From Streptomyces geranii (GTDB lineage: Bacteria > Actinomycetota > Actinomycetes > Streptomycetales > Streptomycetaceae): 64,000 nt of DNA. The notes under the pieces are model-generated. The model was not told the DNA's origin, ran no database searches, and worked only from the letters and a program-made list of their open reading frames with translations. Below, in pieces: positions 48,989-60,600 of the stretch. A program made the position numbers and the translations under genes. The stretch lies in contig NZ_PJME01000004.1 in NCBI RefSeq assembly GCF_002954775.1, forward strand, positions 248,001-312,000, read 5' to 3'. Within the stretch, counting starts at the first letter, position 1. Every line of letters starts with the position of its first letter.

Positions 48989-50743
48989 GTGCGAGAATTA
49001 CTCACGACACTGAGGGAACAGGCAGCGCGTAATCCGCAGCAGCCGGCCGTGACCTTCGTCTCCGACTTGAACGACCTCAAACGATCCGTGCGCACCCGCG
49101 CAGAACTCGATCTGCATTCCAGGCGCATCGCCTCCTGGATACAGGAGCGGCTCTCCCCGGGCGACCGGGCCCTCCTCCTCTATTCCCCGGGAATCGAGTT
49201 CGCCACCGCCTTCTCCGCCTGTGTGCACGCCGGTGTCATCGCCGTCCCGGCACCCTTGCCGGGCCGCTACCGCCACGAGCGCCGCAGACTCGCCGCCATC
49301 GCCCGCGACGCCGGGGTGCGCGCCGTCCTGACGCAGGAGAGCGATCTCCAGGACGTCGAGAAGTGGATCGCCGAGGAAGGCGTCGTCGGCGCGGTCTGCC
49401 ACCCGACCGACGCCGGGGACGGAGACCCGGACGCCTGGACCGCCCCCGAGGTGTCGCCCGACACCCTGGCCCTGCTCCAGTACACCTCGGGTTCGACCGG
49501 CGATCCCAAGGGCGTCATGGTCACCCACGGCAACCTGGCCGCCAACGTGGACCGCATGGCCGCCATGTTCGGCAACGACAGCAACACGACATACGGCGGC
49601 TGGATACCCCTGTACCACGACATGGGGCTGATCGGCCTGCTGCTGCCCGGCCTCCTGTGCGGGAGCGGATACGTCCAGATGGACCCCATGTCCTTCCTGC
49701 GCCGCCCCTACCACTGGCTGCGCATGCTGGACGCCTGCGACGTCAACTTCACCGCCGCACCCGACTTCGGCTACGAGATGTGCGTACGCCGGGTCACCGA
49801 CGAGCAGTTGGCCACACTCGACCTGTCCCGGCTCAAGGCGGCCGACGGCTCCGAGCCCGTCCGCGCCGACGTGGTCACGGCCTTCACCGAACGGTTCGCC
49901 GCCGCCGGACTGCGGCCCGACGCGCTCATCCCCGTGTACGGCCTGGCCGAGGCGACACTCATGGCCTCCGGCACCTCCGGCCGGCCGGCCCGGTGCACCG
50001 ATGCCGACGCCGCCGCCCTGGAGAACCGCGAGCTGAAGCCCGCCACCGGCACGCGGCCGTCCCGCGTCCTCGTCGGCTGCGGGGCGCCGAGCGGATCCGA
50101 CGCGCTGATCGTCGACCCCGACACCGGCGACGCCCTGCCCGACGGCCGCATCGGCGAGATCTGGCTCGACGGCCCCTGCGTCGCCGCCGGTTACTGGGAG
50201 AACGACGACGCCACCGACGCCACGTTCCACGCCCGCACGAGCGACGGACGCGGCCCGTTCCTGCGCACCGGCGACCTCGGCGGCCTGATCGACGGCGAGC
50301 TGTACATCACCGGCCGCCGCAAGGACGTCCTCGTCCTGCACGGACGCAACCTGCACCCCGCGGACATCGAATACGAACTGCGCTCCCAGCACGAGGAGTT
50401 GGCCGGTCTGCACGGGGCCACCTTCATGGTCGGGCACGACGACGCCGTGGCCACCGCCCCCGCGATCGTCGCCGTGCACGAGATCCGCGCCCACTGGGGT
50501 GCCGAACGGCTCGGCGAGATCGCCGTCGACATGAAGCAGACCATCGCCCGCGAGTTCGGCGCACCGGTCGCCGCCGTAGCCCTCGTCAGGCCCGCAGGCG
50601 TACGACGCACCACCAGCGGCAAGGTCCAGCGCTCCGCGATGCGCGCCCTCTACCTCACCGGCGAACTGGACACCCTGCACCTCGCCGAGGACCCACTCCT
50701 CACCGCCGCCCTCGCCGACCACCGGCGGGTGACCGCACGATGA
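48989..50743 (+). CDS. Fatty acyl-AMP ligase
   Basis: A 584-residue FAAL that activates a fatty acid as acyl-AMP and hands it to the cluster ACP. YTSGSTGDPKGVMVTHGNL, PLYHDMGLIG and YGLAEATLMAS are typical FAAL motifs. I chose GTG 48989, where family similarity begins (RELLTTLREQAARNPQQPAV); ATG 48887 is open but that stretch has atypical codons. No strong ribosome site precedes the GTG, so the start is uncertain. Codon 4 is TTA (48998-49000), the rare leucine codon read by the bldA tRNA in Streptomyces. Its stop overlaps the next start (ATGA). Confidence 0.88.
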   Translation: MRELLTTLREQAARNPQQPAVTFVSDLNDLKRSVRTRAELDLHSRRIASWIQERLSPGDRALLLYSPGIEFATAFSACVHAGVIAVPAPLPGRYRHERRRLAAIARDAGVRAVLTQESDLQDVEKWIAEEGVVGAVCHPTDAGDGDPDAWTAPEVSPDTLALLQYTSGSTGDPKGVMVTHGNLAANVDRMAAMFGNDSNTTYGGWIPLYHDMGLIGLLLPGLLCGSGYVQMDPMSFLRRPYHWLRMLDACDVNFTAAPDFGYEMCVRRVTDEQLATLDLSRLKAADGSEPVRADVVTAFTERFAAAGLRPDALIPVYGLAEATLMASGTSGRPARCTDADAAALENRELKPATGTRPSRVLVGCGAPSGSDALIVDPDTGDALPDGRIGEIWLDGPCVAAGYWENDDATDATFHARTSDGRGPFLRTGDLGGLIDGELYITGRRKDVLVLHGRNLHPADIEYELRSQHEELAGLHGATFMVGHDDAVATAPAIVAVHEIRAHWGAERLGEIAVDMKQTIAREFGAPVAAVALVRPAGVRRTTSGKVQRSAMRALYLTGELDTLHLAEDPLLTAALADHRRVTAR

Positions 50744-52572
50744 CCACCACGGCCGACCTGGAGACCCTGCTCGCCACCCACGAGGACGACGTCCTCGCCC
50801 CCGACACGCTCGCCGGACTCGACGACCGCGAGGAGTTCCCCGACGACGCCGTCCGCCTCCTCGACGCCGCCGGACTGCCCGCCCACTACGTCCTCACCCC
50901 CGACGGCGACTTGAGCCGCACGGTACGACTGCTGCGGGCGGTCTCCCGCCGCGACCTGACCGTGGCCATCGCGCACGGCAAGACGTTCCTCGGGTCCGCC
51001 CCGGTGTGGGTGGCCGGCACCCCGGACCAGGCGGCCCGGCTCGCCGAGCGCGTACGGGCCGGCGAGGCGGTCTGCTGGGGGCTGACCGAGCGCGACCACG
51101 GGGCCGACCTGCTGGCGAGCGAGTTCGCGGCGGTGGCCGACCCGGACATGAACGCGGCCGATGGCACCGGCACCGACAGCGGCACCGACACTGGAAATGC
51201 CAACGGTCATGAAGACACCGGCAACGGCGGCAGTGTCGGCTGGCGGCTCACCGGCGAGAAGTGGCTCATCAACAACGCCACCCGCTCCACCCTCGCCTGC
51301 GTCCTCGCGCGCACCGACCCGGCGGGCGGCGGACGCGGCTTCAGCCTCTTCCTCGTCGACAAGAACCAGTTGCCGGAGGGCAGTTGGCGCAACCTGCCGA
51401 AGATCCGGACGCACGGCATCCGTGGCGCCGACATCAGCGGGTTCGCCCTCGACGACGCCCCGGTGCCGGCCGACGCACTCGTCGGTGAGCGGGGCGACGG
51501 GATCGCCGTGGTCCTCAAGACGCTCCAGCTCACCCGAATCGCCTGCACGGCGCTCTCCCTCGGCGCAGCCGACCACGCCCTCCGCCTGGCCCGCGACTTC
51601 GCGACGGGACGCGAACTGTACGGCCGCCGCCTCGCCGACGTCCCACATGTCCGCCGCATCCTCGGCCGGGCAGCCGCCGGCGCACTGACCGTCGAGGCCG
51701 TGAGCCTGCTGTCCGCCCGCTCGGTGCACACCCTGCCCGGTGAACTGAGCGCGATCTCGGCGCTCACCAAGGCGTTTGTCCCGACCCTCACCCAGAACAC
51801 CCTCACCTCCCTGGGCGAACTCCTCGGCGTACGCGGCTTCCTCACCTCACCGCCCGGCGACGGCTTCGCCAAGCTGGAGCGCGACCACCGTATCTGTGCG
51901 ATCTTCGACGGCAGTACGGTCGTCAACCGAGCCGCCCTTCTGAACCAAATGCCGCGCCTGGCACGGAAGTTGAGCCACCGCCGCACGGACGCCGAAGGCC
52001 TGCGAGCAGCTGCGGACCTGACCGCCCCCCTGCCGCCGTTCGACCGCGACCGGCTGACGATGCTGTCGGTGACGGGATGCAGTGCGGTGCAGGCCCTGCC
52101 TGACCTGGCGGCGCGCATACGTGACCAGGGACCACCGCGGGCGGCCCCGCTCATCGACCGACTGCTTGCCCAACTCGACCGCCTGGAAAGGGAGTCGGCC
52201 GACTTCGTCCCGGTCGCGGGCGGACTGCCCAGCACGGCGTTCGGCATGGCCGAGACCTACGAACGCGCCTACGCCGCTGCCGCCTGCCTCCTGCTGTGGC
52301 TGGAGAACCCGCCCCTGCGCACGGGCCGACTCGGTGCGGACGGCCTGTGGCTACGGGCCTGCCTGACCGTCCTGCTCGACGAGGAGGGCGGCGACGGCAG
52401 CCAAGGCAGCGGCGGCGGCGATGACGGCAGCCACGACACCGACCACGGCGACGGGACCCACGGCAGTCACGGCGCCGATGACAGCGACGCCACCGCCCTC
52501 TTCGACGCCCTGGCCGACGTCGTACTCACCACACCCGCAACGGAGTTCACCCTCTGGGGAGGTGCCGCATGA
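50740..52572 (+). CDS. Long acyl-CoA dehydrogenase-like protein 1 with repetitive inserts
   Basis: A 610-residue flavoprotein with an acyl-CoA dehydrogenase core (WGLTERDHGADLLASEF, WLINNATRSTLACVLARTDP, DHRICAIFDGSTVVNR) and a C-terminal extension, much longer than the usual 380-400 residues. Two low-complexity stretches interrupt it: NAADGTGTDSGTDTG near residue 140 and a Gly/Asp/His/Ser-rich run near 550-585. It should introduce a double bond into the ACP- or CoA-bound acyl starter. Starts and stops overlap both neighbours (ATGA), so it is co-translated with the ligase and the second dehydrogenase. Confidence 0.87.
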   Translation: MTTTADLETLLATHEDDVLAPDTLAGLDDREEFPDDAVRLLDAAGLPAHYVLTPDGDLSRTVRLLRAVSRRDLTVAIAHGKTFLGSAPVWVAGTPDQAARLAERVRAGEAVCWGLTERDHGADLLASEFAAVADPDMNAADGTGTDSGTDTGNANGHEDTGNGGSVGWRLTGEKWLINNATRSTLACVLARTDPAGGGRGFSLFLVDKNQLPEGSWRNLPKIRTHGIRGADISGFALDDAPVPADALVGERGDGIAVVLKTLQLTRIACTALSLGAADHALRLARDFATGRELYGRRLADVPHVRRILGRAAAGALTVEAVSLLSARSVHTLPGELSAISALTKAFVPTLTQNTLTSLGELLGVRGFLTSPPGDGFAKLERDHRICAIFDGSTVVNRAALLNQMPRLARKLSHRRTDAEGLRAAADLTAPLPPFDRDRLTMLSVTGCSAVQALPDLAARIRDQGPPRAAPLIDRLLAQLDRLERESADFVPVAGGLPSTAFGMAETYERAYAAAACLLLWLENPPLRTGRLGADGLWLRACLTVLLDEEGGDGSQGSGGGDDGSHDTDHGDGTHGSHGADDSDATALFDALADVVLTTPATEFTLWGGAA

Positions 52573-54281
52573 CCATCACCACGACCGGCCTCGCCCCCAA
52601 ACGCGCCGACGAACTCGAACACCTCCTCGGCAGCCTCGCCGACCCGGCCAACCCCACCGGCGCCACCGCGATCCTCGCCGCCGACGAACGCGCCGAGATG
52701 CTCACCGCCGGAGAGTCCCTGCTGCACTCCTACGGCCTGAACGCCGAGTTCGTCCCGCCCGAACTCGGCGGACGTCTCGAACGGGCCGACCACCTCGCCG
52801 AGGTGATGCGCTCCCTCTACCGCCGTGACCCCGCGCTCGGCCTCGGCTACGGCGCCAGCTCGCTCATCGCCGGTGTCACCCTGTGGACCGCGGGAGCCGC
52901 ACCCCAGCGCGAACACGCCGCCCGCCTGCTCCTCGACGGCCACCGAATCGCCATCGCCTTCCACGAACTCGCGCACGGCAACGACATGGCCGGCACGGAG
53001 TTCGAGGCGACCGCCGCACCGGACGGGCTGCGCCTGAGCGGCCGTAAGGAGGTCGTCACCAACATCGCGCGCGCCGACGCCATGGTCGTCCTCGCCCGCA
53101 CCGACCCCGGCTCAGGGCCGCGCAGCCACTCCCTGGTCCTCGTCGACCGCGCGAGCGCCGACCCCGCCCGCCTGACCGATCTGCCGCGCTTCAGCACCGT
53201 GGGCATGCGCGGAGTCCAGCTCGGCGGGCTGCGCTTCGACGACCTGCCCGTGCCCGCCTCCGCCGTCCTCGGCCCGGTCGGCTCCGGCCTTGAGACGGCC
53301 CTCAAGGCCCTCCAGATCACCCGCACGGTCCTGCCCGCGATGGCCACCGGCATCCTCGACACCGGACTGCGCCTCACCGTCGACCACCTGAGCGCGCGCC
53401 GACTCTACGGCGGCCCCGCCACCGCCCTCCCGCACGTCCGGTCGGTGCTGGCCGGGGTCTTCGCCGACCTGCTGCGGGCCGAGGCCCTCGGCGCGGTCGG
53501 GGCCCGCGCGCTGCACCTGGTGCCCGGTGCGGCGAGCGTGTACGCCTCCGCGGTCAAGTTCGAGGTGTCCCGGCTGCTGCTGGAGGCCATGGACCGGCTC
53601 GCCGAACTCCTCGGCGCCCACTTCTATCTGCGCGAGGGCCCGACCGCGCTGTTCCAGAAGCTGCTGCGCGACCTCGCCCCCGTCGGTTTCGGCCACATCG
53701 CCCGGGCCGCCTGCCAGATGAGCCTGCTCCCGCAGCTTCCCCTGCTGGCCCGCCGCACCTGGACCCGGCACGGCACGGCAGCCCCCGCCGACCTGTACGC
53801 TCTCGCGGAGCCGCTGCCGCCGCTGCCGTACGACCGGCTGGCCCTGCACGCCGGGGGCCGCGACCCGATCGCCGGTTCGCTGCACACGCTCCTCGACGAG
53901 CCCTGGGCGCCCGAGGACGCCGACCTGCGGGACGCCGTCGCCGCCGATCGCGCGAAACTGGCCCAACTTGCCTGTGAGTGCGGTCAGTTGTCGCCGGTGG
54001 AATTGGGTGTCGGCGCCCGCCCCGAGTACTACGACCTCGTCACCCGGTACGTCCGCCTGCTGTCCCGGACCGTCTGCGTCCAGGTCTGGCGGCACGCCGA
54101 GCCGGGGAACTTCCTCGCCGACCCCGCCTGGCTGCGCGCGGCCCTGCACCGCTCGGCCCGCGAGCCGCACCGGCCGGGCCCGCTGCCCGCCCAGGTCGAG
54201 GACACGCTCCTCACCGAACTCCTCGACCGCCGCGACACCGGCCGCTCCTTCGGCCTGACCGGAAGACCGCTCGCCGTCTGA
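52569..54281 (+). CDS. Long acyl-CoA dehydrogenase-like protein 2
   Basis: A 570-residue paralogue of the preceding gene product, of similar extended length and without the repetitive inserts. IAFHELAHGNDMAGTEFEAT, LSGRKEVVTNIARADAMVVLARTDP and ITRTVLPAMATGILDTGLRL mark the dehydrogenase core. Paired long dehydrogenases beside a FAAL and ACP are known from ramoplanin/enduracidin clusters, where they are thought to make a dienoyl chain. ATG 52569 overlaps the previous stop by 4 nt. Which double bond each makes is not visible. Confidence 0.87.
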   Translation: MTITTTGLAPKRADELEHLLGSLADPANPTGATAILAADERAEMLTAGESLLHSYGLNAEFVPPELGGRLERADHLAEVMRSLYRRDPALGLGYGASSLIAGVTLWTAGAAPQREHAARLLLDGHRIAIAFHELAHGNDMAGTEFEATAAPDGLRLSGRKEVVTNIARADAMVVLARTDPGSGPRSHSLVLVDRASADPARLTDLPRFSTVGMRGVQLGGLRFDDLPVPASAVLGPVGSGLETALKALQITRTVLPAMATGILDTGLRLTVDHLSARRLYGGPATALPHVRSVLAGVFADLLRAEALGAVGARALHLVPGAASVYASAVKFEVSRLLLEAMDRLAELLGAHFYLREGPTALFQKLLRDLAPVGFGHIARAACQMSLLPQLPLLARRTWTRHGTAAPADLYALAEPLPPLPYDRLALHAGGRDPIAGSLHTLLDEPWAPEDADLRDAVAADRAKLAQLACECGQLSPVELGVGARPEYYDLVTRYVRLLSRTVCVQVWRHAEPGNFLADPAWLRAALHRSAREPHRPGPLPAQVEDTLLTELLDRRDTGRSFGLTGRPLAV

Positions 54282-54411
54282 GGCCCACCGGCCACCTCAA
54301 CTCCGTAACTCCGTAAGCGGTCCTGCCCGTTCGCCCTCGTCGACGCGGCTTCGCCGCCCCGCGCCCCGGACCGCTCCTCAACTCCCCCCTCCGAGAAAGC
54401 GAACCCCCCTC

Positions 54412-54669
54412 ATGACCGCTGGCAACCGTGACGTGCACACCTGGCTGACCGAGCGCGTGGCGACCTATCTGCGCCGTTCGCCGCAGGACATCGACACGTC
54501 CAGGCCGCTGGCCGACTACGGCCTGGACTCCCTGACGGCGCTGGCCATCACCGCCGACATCGAGGACGAGTTCGAGGTGACCGTCGACGACGCGCTGACC
54601 TGGGACCACCCCACGGTCGACGCGCTCAGCGCGGCCCTGTCGGGGCTGGTCGGCGAGAAGCGGGTCTGA
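54412..54669 (+). CDS. Acyl carrier protein for the lipid starter
   Basis: An 85-residue ACP with the phosphopantetheine serine in YGLDSLTALAITADIE. The FAAL should load it with the fatty acid, the dehydrogenases modify the chain, and the starter condensation domain of the next protein takes it. It begins 130 bp after the second dehydrogenase; that gap has no gene. It ends 2 nt before the NRPS start. Confidence 0.9.
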   Translation: MTAGNRDVHTWLTERVATYLRRSPQDIDTSRPLADYGLDSLTALAITADIEDEFEVTVDDALTWDHPTVDALSAALSGLVGEKRV

Positions 54670-54671
54670 CG

Positions 54672-57600
54672 ATGAACACTGCGCCATCCCCGCTGTCCCT
54701 GACGGCGGCACAGCACGGCGTCTGGGTCGCCCAGCGGCTCGACCCCGACAGCCCCATGTACACCTGCGGCATCTACTTCGACGTCCCCGGACCGGTGGAC
54801 CGTGCCCTGCTGGCCCACGCCGTGGAGCGGGCAGTGGCCGAGACCGAGGCCCTGCGGGTCCGCTTCCACGAGACCGACGACGACGTACGCCAGATCCTGG
54901 ACCCGTCCGTGACCGGCGAGTTGGCGTACGTCGACGTGAGCGGCGAGAGCGACCCCGCCGCTGCCGCGCGGGCCTGGATCGACGCCGGGCAGACCCGGCC
55001 GATCCGTCTGGACGCCGACGGCGAGCGGCTGTTCCGGCACACCCTGCTGCGGCTGGGACCCGACCGGCACTGGTTCCACTTCGCCTACCACCACATCCTC
55101 CTCGACGGCCGCGGCCAGGTGCTGCACCTGCGCCGGGTGACAGAGACGTACTCGGCGCTCGTCGCGGGCGAGGAACCGCCCGCCTCCGGCTTCGCCACCC
55201 TCGGCGAGGTCCTGGCCGAGCAGGACGCATACCGCGCCTCCGGGCGCCGGGAGCGCGACGCCGCCTACTGGCAGGGCGAGTTCGCGGATCTGCCCGACTC
55301 CACGGAACTCGGCTCCGGCACCTCCGCCCTCGCGCCAAGCCTGCCCAGCGCCAGCGGCCGGCTGCCGAAGGAAGTGACCCACCGCCTGCGCGACTTCGCC
55401 GGGTCCCGCTGGTCCCTGCCCGTGATCGCCGCCATGGCCGCCTACACCCACCGGGTCACCGGCGCCCACGACGTCCTCGTCCGGGTGTTCATGGCCGCCC
55501 GGCTCAGCCCGCACGCCCTGGCGACGCCCGCCATGCTCGTCAACGAGGTACCGCTGCGCGTTACCGTCGACGGCTCCACCAGCTTCACGGAACTGCTCGA
55601 CCGGGTCACCGCCCGCCTGAGCGAGGCCACCCGGCACCAGCGCTATCCCCAGGAGGCGCTGCGCCGCGACCTGACCGCCGCCGCCCACCCGGGAACTCTC
55701 GGCGGCCCGTCCGTGAACATCCTGTCGTTCGCCTCCCCGCGCGTGCCCTTCGGTGCAGTCGAGGCCGAGGCCCGGCAGCTGGGCTCCGGTCCCGTACGGG
55801 ACCTGGCTCTGCACGCGTTCGGTGATCCCCGGGTCGCCGAGGGCATCGAACTCGTGCTCAACGCCCACCAGGACCGCTTCACGCCTGACACGGCCGCCGA
55901 GCACCGTGCGCGGTACGTCCGGCTGCTGGCCGCCGTGACCGAGCACCCCGAGCTGCCCATCGGCGCCCTCGACCTGCTCGACGACGCGCAGCGGGAGCGC
56001 TTCCACGCCCGGAACACCACCGGCCGCGCGACCGATCAGCGCTCGCTGGTGGAGCTGTTCGAGGACCAGGACCCGGCCGCCGAGGCCGTCGTCTGCGAGG
56101 GCGAGCGGCTGACGTACGGCGAACTCCACGCCCGCGTGAACCGCCTCGCGCACGCCCTGCGCGCGAGGGGCGTGGGACCGGAATCGCGGGTGGCGGTGAA
56201 GCTGCCCCGTTCGGTGGACCTGATCGTCGCGCTGTGGGCGGTGCTCAAGAGTGGTGCGGCTTACGTGCCCGTCGAGACCGGCTACCCGGCCGAGCGGATC
56301 GCCCACATCCTCGCGGACGCCCGCGTGTCGTTCGTGCTCGACGAGGACAACGTACGGGTCCTCGGCGAGGGCGAGCCCGACACGAACCCCGGCGTCGTCC
56401 CGCGGGGGGACCACGCCGCGTACGTCATCCACACCTCGGGCACCACCGGTCGCCCCAAGGGTGTCGTCGTCACCCACGCCGGCATCTCCAACATGTTGGC
56501 CTGGATGCAGGACGAGTACGGGCTGACCCCGGCGGACCGGGTCGTGCACAAGACGCCTGTCGGGTTCGACGTGTCGGTGTGGGAGGTCTTCTGGACGCTC
56601 ACACATGGCGCGAGCCTCGTCGTCGCTCGGCCCGACGGGCACCGTGACCCGGCCTATCTGGCCCGTCTGGTTCGCGACGAGCGGGTCACCGTCATCCACT
56701 TCGTCCCGGCGATGCTCGGCCCGTTCCTCGACGAGTACGTGCCTGTCGACTCGCTGCGGATGGTGAGCTGCGGCGGCGAGGCCCTGCCCGCCGGGCTCGC
56801 CGAACGTTTCCACCGTGAATGCGGTGCCCGGCTCCACAACTCCTACGGGCCCACCGAGTTCTCGGTGACCGCCACCTCCCACGCCTGCGCCCCCGGCGTG
56901 CCCGTCACCATCGGCACCCCCACCCACAACTCCCGCGCCTACGTGCTCGATCCGGCCCTCCAGCCGGTCCCGGACGGCGTCACCGGCGAGCTGTACCTGG
57001 CGGGCGTGCAACTGGCTCGCGGTTACCTCGACCGCCCCGGCGCGACCGCCGAGCGGTTCGTCGCCGACCCGTACGGCCCGGCTGGCACCCGGATGTACCG
57101 CACCGGCGACCTGGTCCGTCAACTGGCCGACGGAGAAATGGAGTTCGTCGGTCGCGCCGACGATCAGATCAAGATCAACGGTCAGCGGGTCGAACCGGCC
57201 GAGGTCGAGGCCGCGCTGGCCGCCGTGCCCGGCGTCGACCAGGCAGTGGTCCTCGTCCACGACTCGGCGGCGGGCTCACGGCAACTCGTCGGCTACGTCT
57301 CCGGCATGCCGGAGACCGACCCCAGGGCCCACCTCGCGGAGCGGCTGCCCGCCCATATGGTGCCGGTGAGCGTGTTCGTCCTGCCGTCGATCCCGGTGAC
57401 CCCCAACGGCAAGATCGACCGCCGCGCACTGCCCGCTCCGGCCGGGCCGGTGAGCGGACGTGTCCCCGTCACCGCCACCGAGCGCACCCTGCACACTCTC
57501 GCCGCCGCACTCCTCGGCCGCCCCGAACTGGGCGTGGACGACGACCTGTTCACCCTCGGCGCGGACAGCATCCACGCCATCCAGCTGGTCAGCCGCGCCC

Positions 57601-60600
57601 GCCGTCAGAGCCTGCACTTCACGCCCCAGGACGTCTTCGACCACCCGACCGTCGCCCGCCTCGCCACCGTCGCGACCACCGCACCGGCGTCCGCGCCCGT
57701 CGAGGACGACCCGGTCGGCGAACTCCCCGAGACACCGATGGCCCGGCGCCTCGCCGAACGCGGCGGCCCCACCGCCGGGTTCGCCCAGTCCCTCCTCCTC
57801 GCCGCCGGGCCCGGCCTGTCGTACGACCGGCTCGGCGCGGCCCTGCAACGCGTCCTCGACCGCCACGACGCCCTGCGCCTGCGAGGCCGGCACATCCGTC
57901 CCGTGGGTGCCGTACGGGCCGAGGACTGCCTGACCCGCGCCCGGGACGAGGACGTGGCCGCGCACAAGGAGGCCGCCCGGCGCGAACTGTCGCCCGAGGA
58001 CGGCGAGATGGTCCGGGCCGTGTGGTTCGAGTCGGGCCAACTGCTGCTCGTCCTGCACCACTTGGTCGTGGACGGTGTCTCCTGGCGCATCCTGCTGACC
58101 GACCTCGCCGAGGCCCTCGCGGACGGCGACCTGTCCCCGGCAGGCACCTCCCTGCGCCGCTGGGCCGACCACCTTCAGGCCCCCGGCGACGAACTCCCGC
58201 TGTGGACCGACCTGTTGTCCATCCCGGAACCCGTCCTCGGCGCCCGCCCCCTCGACCCCGCCCAGGACGTCCACGGCGCCGCCCGCTCGATCACCGTCAC
58301 GGTCCCGGCGGACCTCACCGGCACCCTGCTGACCACGCTGCCCGCCGCCTACCGGGCGACCCCGGACGACGTCCTCCTCGCCGCGCTCTCGGCCGCCGTA
58401 CAGCGCCACCGGGGCGAGGGACCGGTCCTGGTCGACCTGGAGGGCCACGGACGCGACCACCTCCCCGACGGCATGGACCTGTCCACCACGGTCGGCTGGT
58501 TCACCCGTATCCACCCGGTCCGCCTCGCCGCCGGGACCGAGACCGGCCCCGCCCTGCTCAAGCGCACCAAGGAGGAGTTGCGCGCGGTCCCGCACGGCGG
58601 TCGCGGCCACGACCTGCTCCGCGACCGTCTCACCGGTCTGCCGGCACCCCAGATCTCCTTCAACTACCTGGGCCGCCTGGACGCACAGGACCTCGGCGGC
58701 TGGCGCCTCGCCGACGACGCGACGGCCGTGGAACTCCTCGCCGACGACGGCCTCGCACTCACCCACGCCCTCCAGATCGACGCCCACGTCCGCGACGGCG
58801 AGCTGACCGCCGAGTGGACCTACCCCTCGGGCGTCCTCACGGAGACCGAGGTCCGCGCCCTCGCCGAGGCCTGGACCGAGGCCCTCACCGAACTCGCCGT
58901 CCACACGCGAGGCGGGCTCACCGTCTCCGACGTACCGCTCGTCCGGATCACCCAGGAGGAGCTGGACCGGTTCCGCGGCGCCACCGACGTACTGCCGCTC
59001 TCCCCGCTCCAGGAGGGCCTGCTCTTCCTCGCGCTGTACGAGCCCGAGGACCCGTACGTCGGCCAGCTCGTCCTGGAGATCGACGGCGGCTTCGACGCCG
59101 GACGGATGCGGGCCGCCGCCACCGCGCTGCTGCACCGCCACCCCAACCTGCGCGCCGCCTTCCGCAGCCGCTCGACGGGCGCTCCCGTGCAGGTCGTCCC
59201 CGCCGAGGTCAAGGTGCCGTGGGAGGAGCGCGACGAGGAGGATGTCGAGGCGTTCCTCGCCCGTGACCGGGCGCGCGGCTTCAGCGTCGTACGGCCGCCC
59301 CTGCTGCGGTTCACCGCCCTCGGGAACCGGCTCGTCCTGACCCACCACCACCTGTTGCTGGACGGCTGGTCCCTGCCGCTGCTGGTCCGTGACCTGTTCA
59401 ACCTGTACGGCGGCGCCGACCTGCCTCCGGTCGCCCCCTACCGCGACCACCTGGCGTGGCTGGGCGGCCGGGACCACGAGGCCTCCGCCGAGGCGTGGCG
59501 CGAACACCTCACCGGTCTGACCGCACCCACCCTGCTCGCCCCCGCCGACCGCGCCTCCGACGGCCACGACGTCCACGAACTGGTGCTGCCCGAGGCGCTC
59601 ACCGAGGCACTGTCGGCGACCGCCCGCGCGCACCGGATCACCCTGAACACCGTCGTACAGGGCCTGTGGGCCCTGCTGTTGAGCGGCTTCAGCGGCCGTG
59701 ACGACGTGGTGTTCGGCGCGACCGTCTCCGGGCGCCCGCCCGAGCTGCCCGGCGCGGAGTCGATGGTCGGGCTGTTCGTCAACACCCTGCCGGTCCGCGT
59801 GCGGATCGACCCGGACGAGTCGTTGGCCGCGCTGCTGGCCCGCGTCCAGCACGAGCAGCGTTCGCTCGACGCCCACCAGCACGCCTCCCTGGCGGAGTTG
59901 ACGCGCGCGTCAGGCTTCGACGCGCTGTTCGACACCATCGTCGCGTTCGAGAACTACCCGATGGACGACGGCATCGAGGCCGGCGGACTGCGCCTGGCCC
60001 ACGCCGACCTCGTCGAGCGCACCCACTACCCGGTGAGCCTGTCCGTCTTCCCCGGCGAGCGGCTGCGGCTGAGGTTCTCCTGCCTCACCGGCGCCTTCGA
60101 CGCGCCGGCCGTCGCGCGCGTCGCCGACCACCTGGCAGACCTGCTCGGCCGGGCGGCAGCCGAACTGGACGTCCAGGTCGGCGAGTTGGCGGCGGTGAGT
60201 GAGGAGGACCGGCTGCTGGTCACCGGCGTCCGTACGGCCGACGCTCCCGCGAAGGTCGTGGCCACCGCCACCGGCGCCGAACCCGTTTCGCCCGAGGAGC
60301 GGAAGCTGTGCGCCATCGTCGCCGACGTGCTCGGCGTCGAACAGGTCGGCGTGCACGACGAGTTCTTCGCGCTCGGCGGCACCTCGATCCTGATGATCCG
60401 TCTGGTCCACCGCGTCCGCGACGAGTTCGGCGTCGACCTGTCCCTGCGAGATGTCTTCGCCGGGCCGACCGCCGCAGGCGTCGCCGAACGGCTGACCCGG
60501 CTGGCCCCGCAGGCCAAGCGCATCACGGCCGAGGAACGGCCCGGCCGCGTCCCGCTGTCGTTCGCCCAGGAACGCATGTGGTTCCTCCAGCGACTCCAGG

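Noticed and set aside
54516..59882. Long minus-strand open frames across the NRPS
   Set aside because: The plus strand gives an unbroken NRPS with ordered C, A, T and E motifs; the minus frames are shadows.
60200..60300. Missing adenylation domain as a simple sequencing deletion
   Set aside because: The frame is intact through a normal-looking linker, and a matching free A-T protein exists in the cluster; still worth checking by resequencing.
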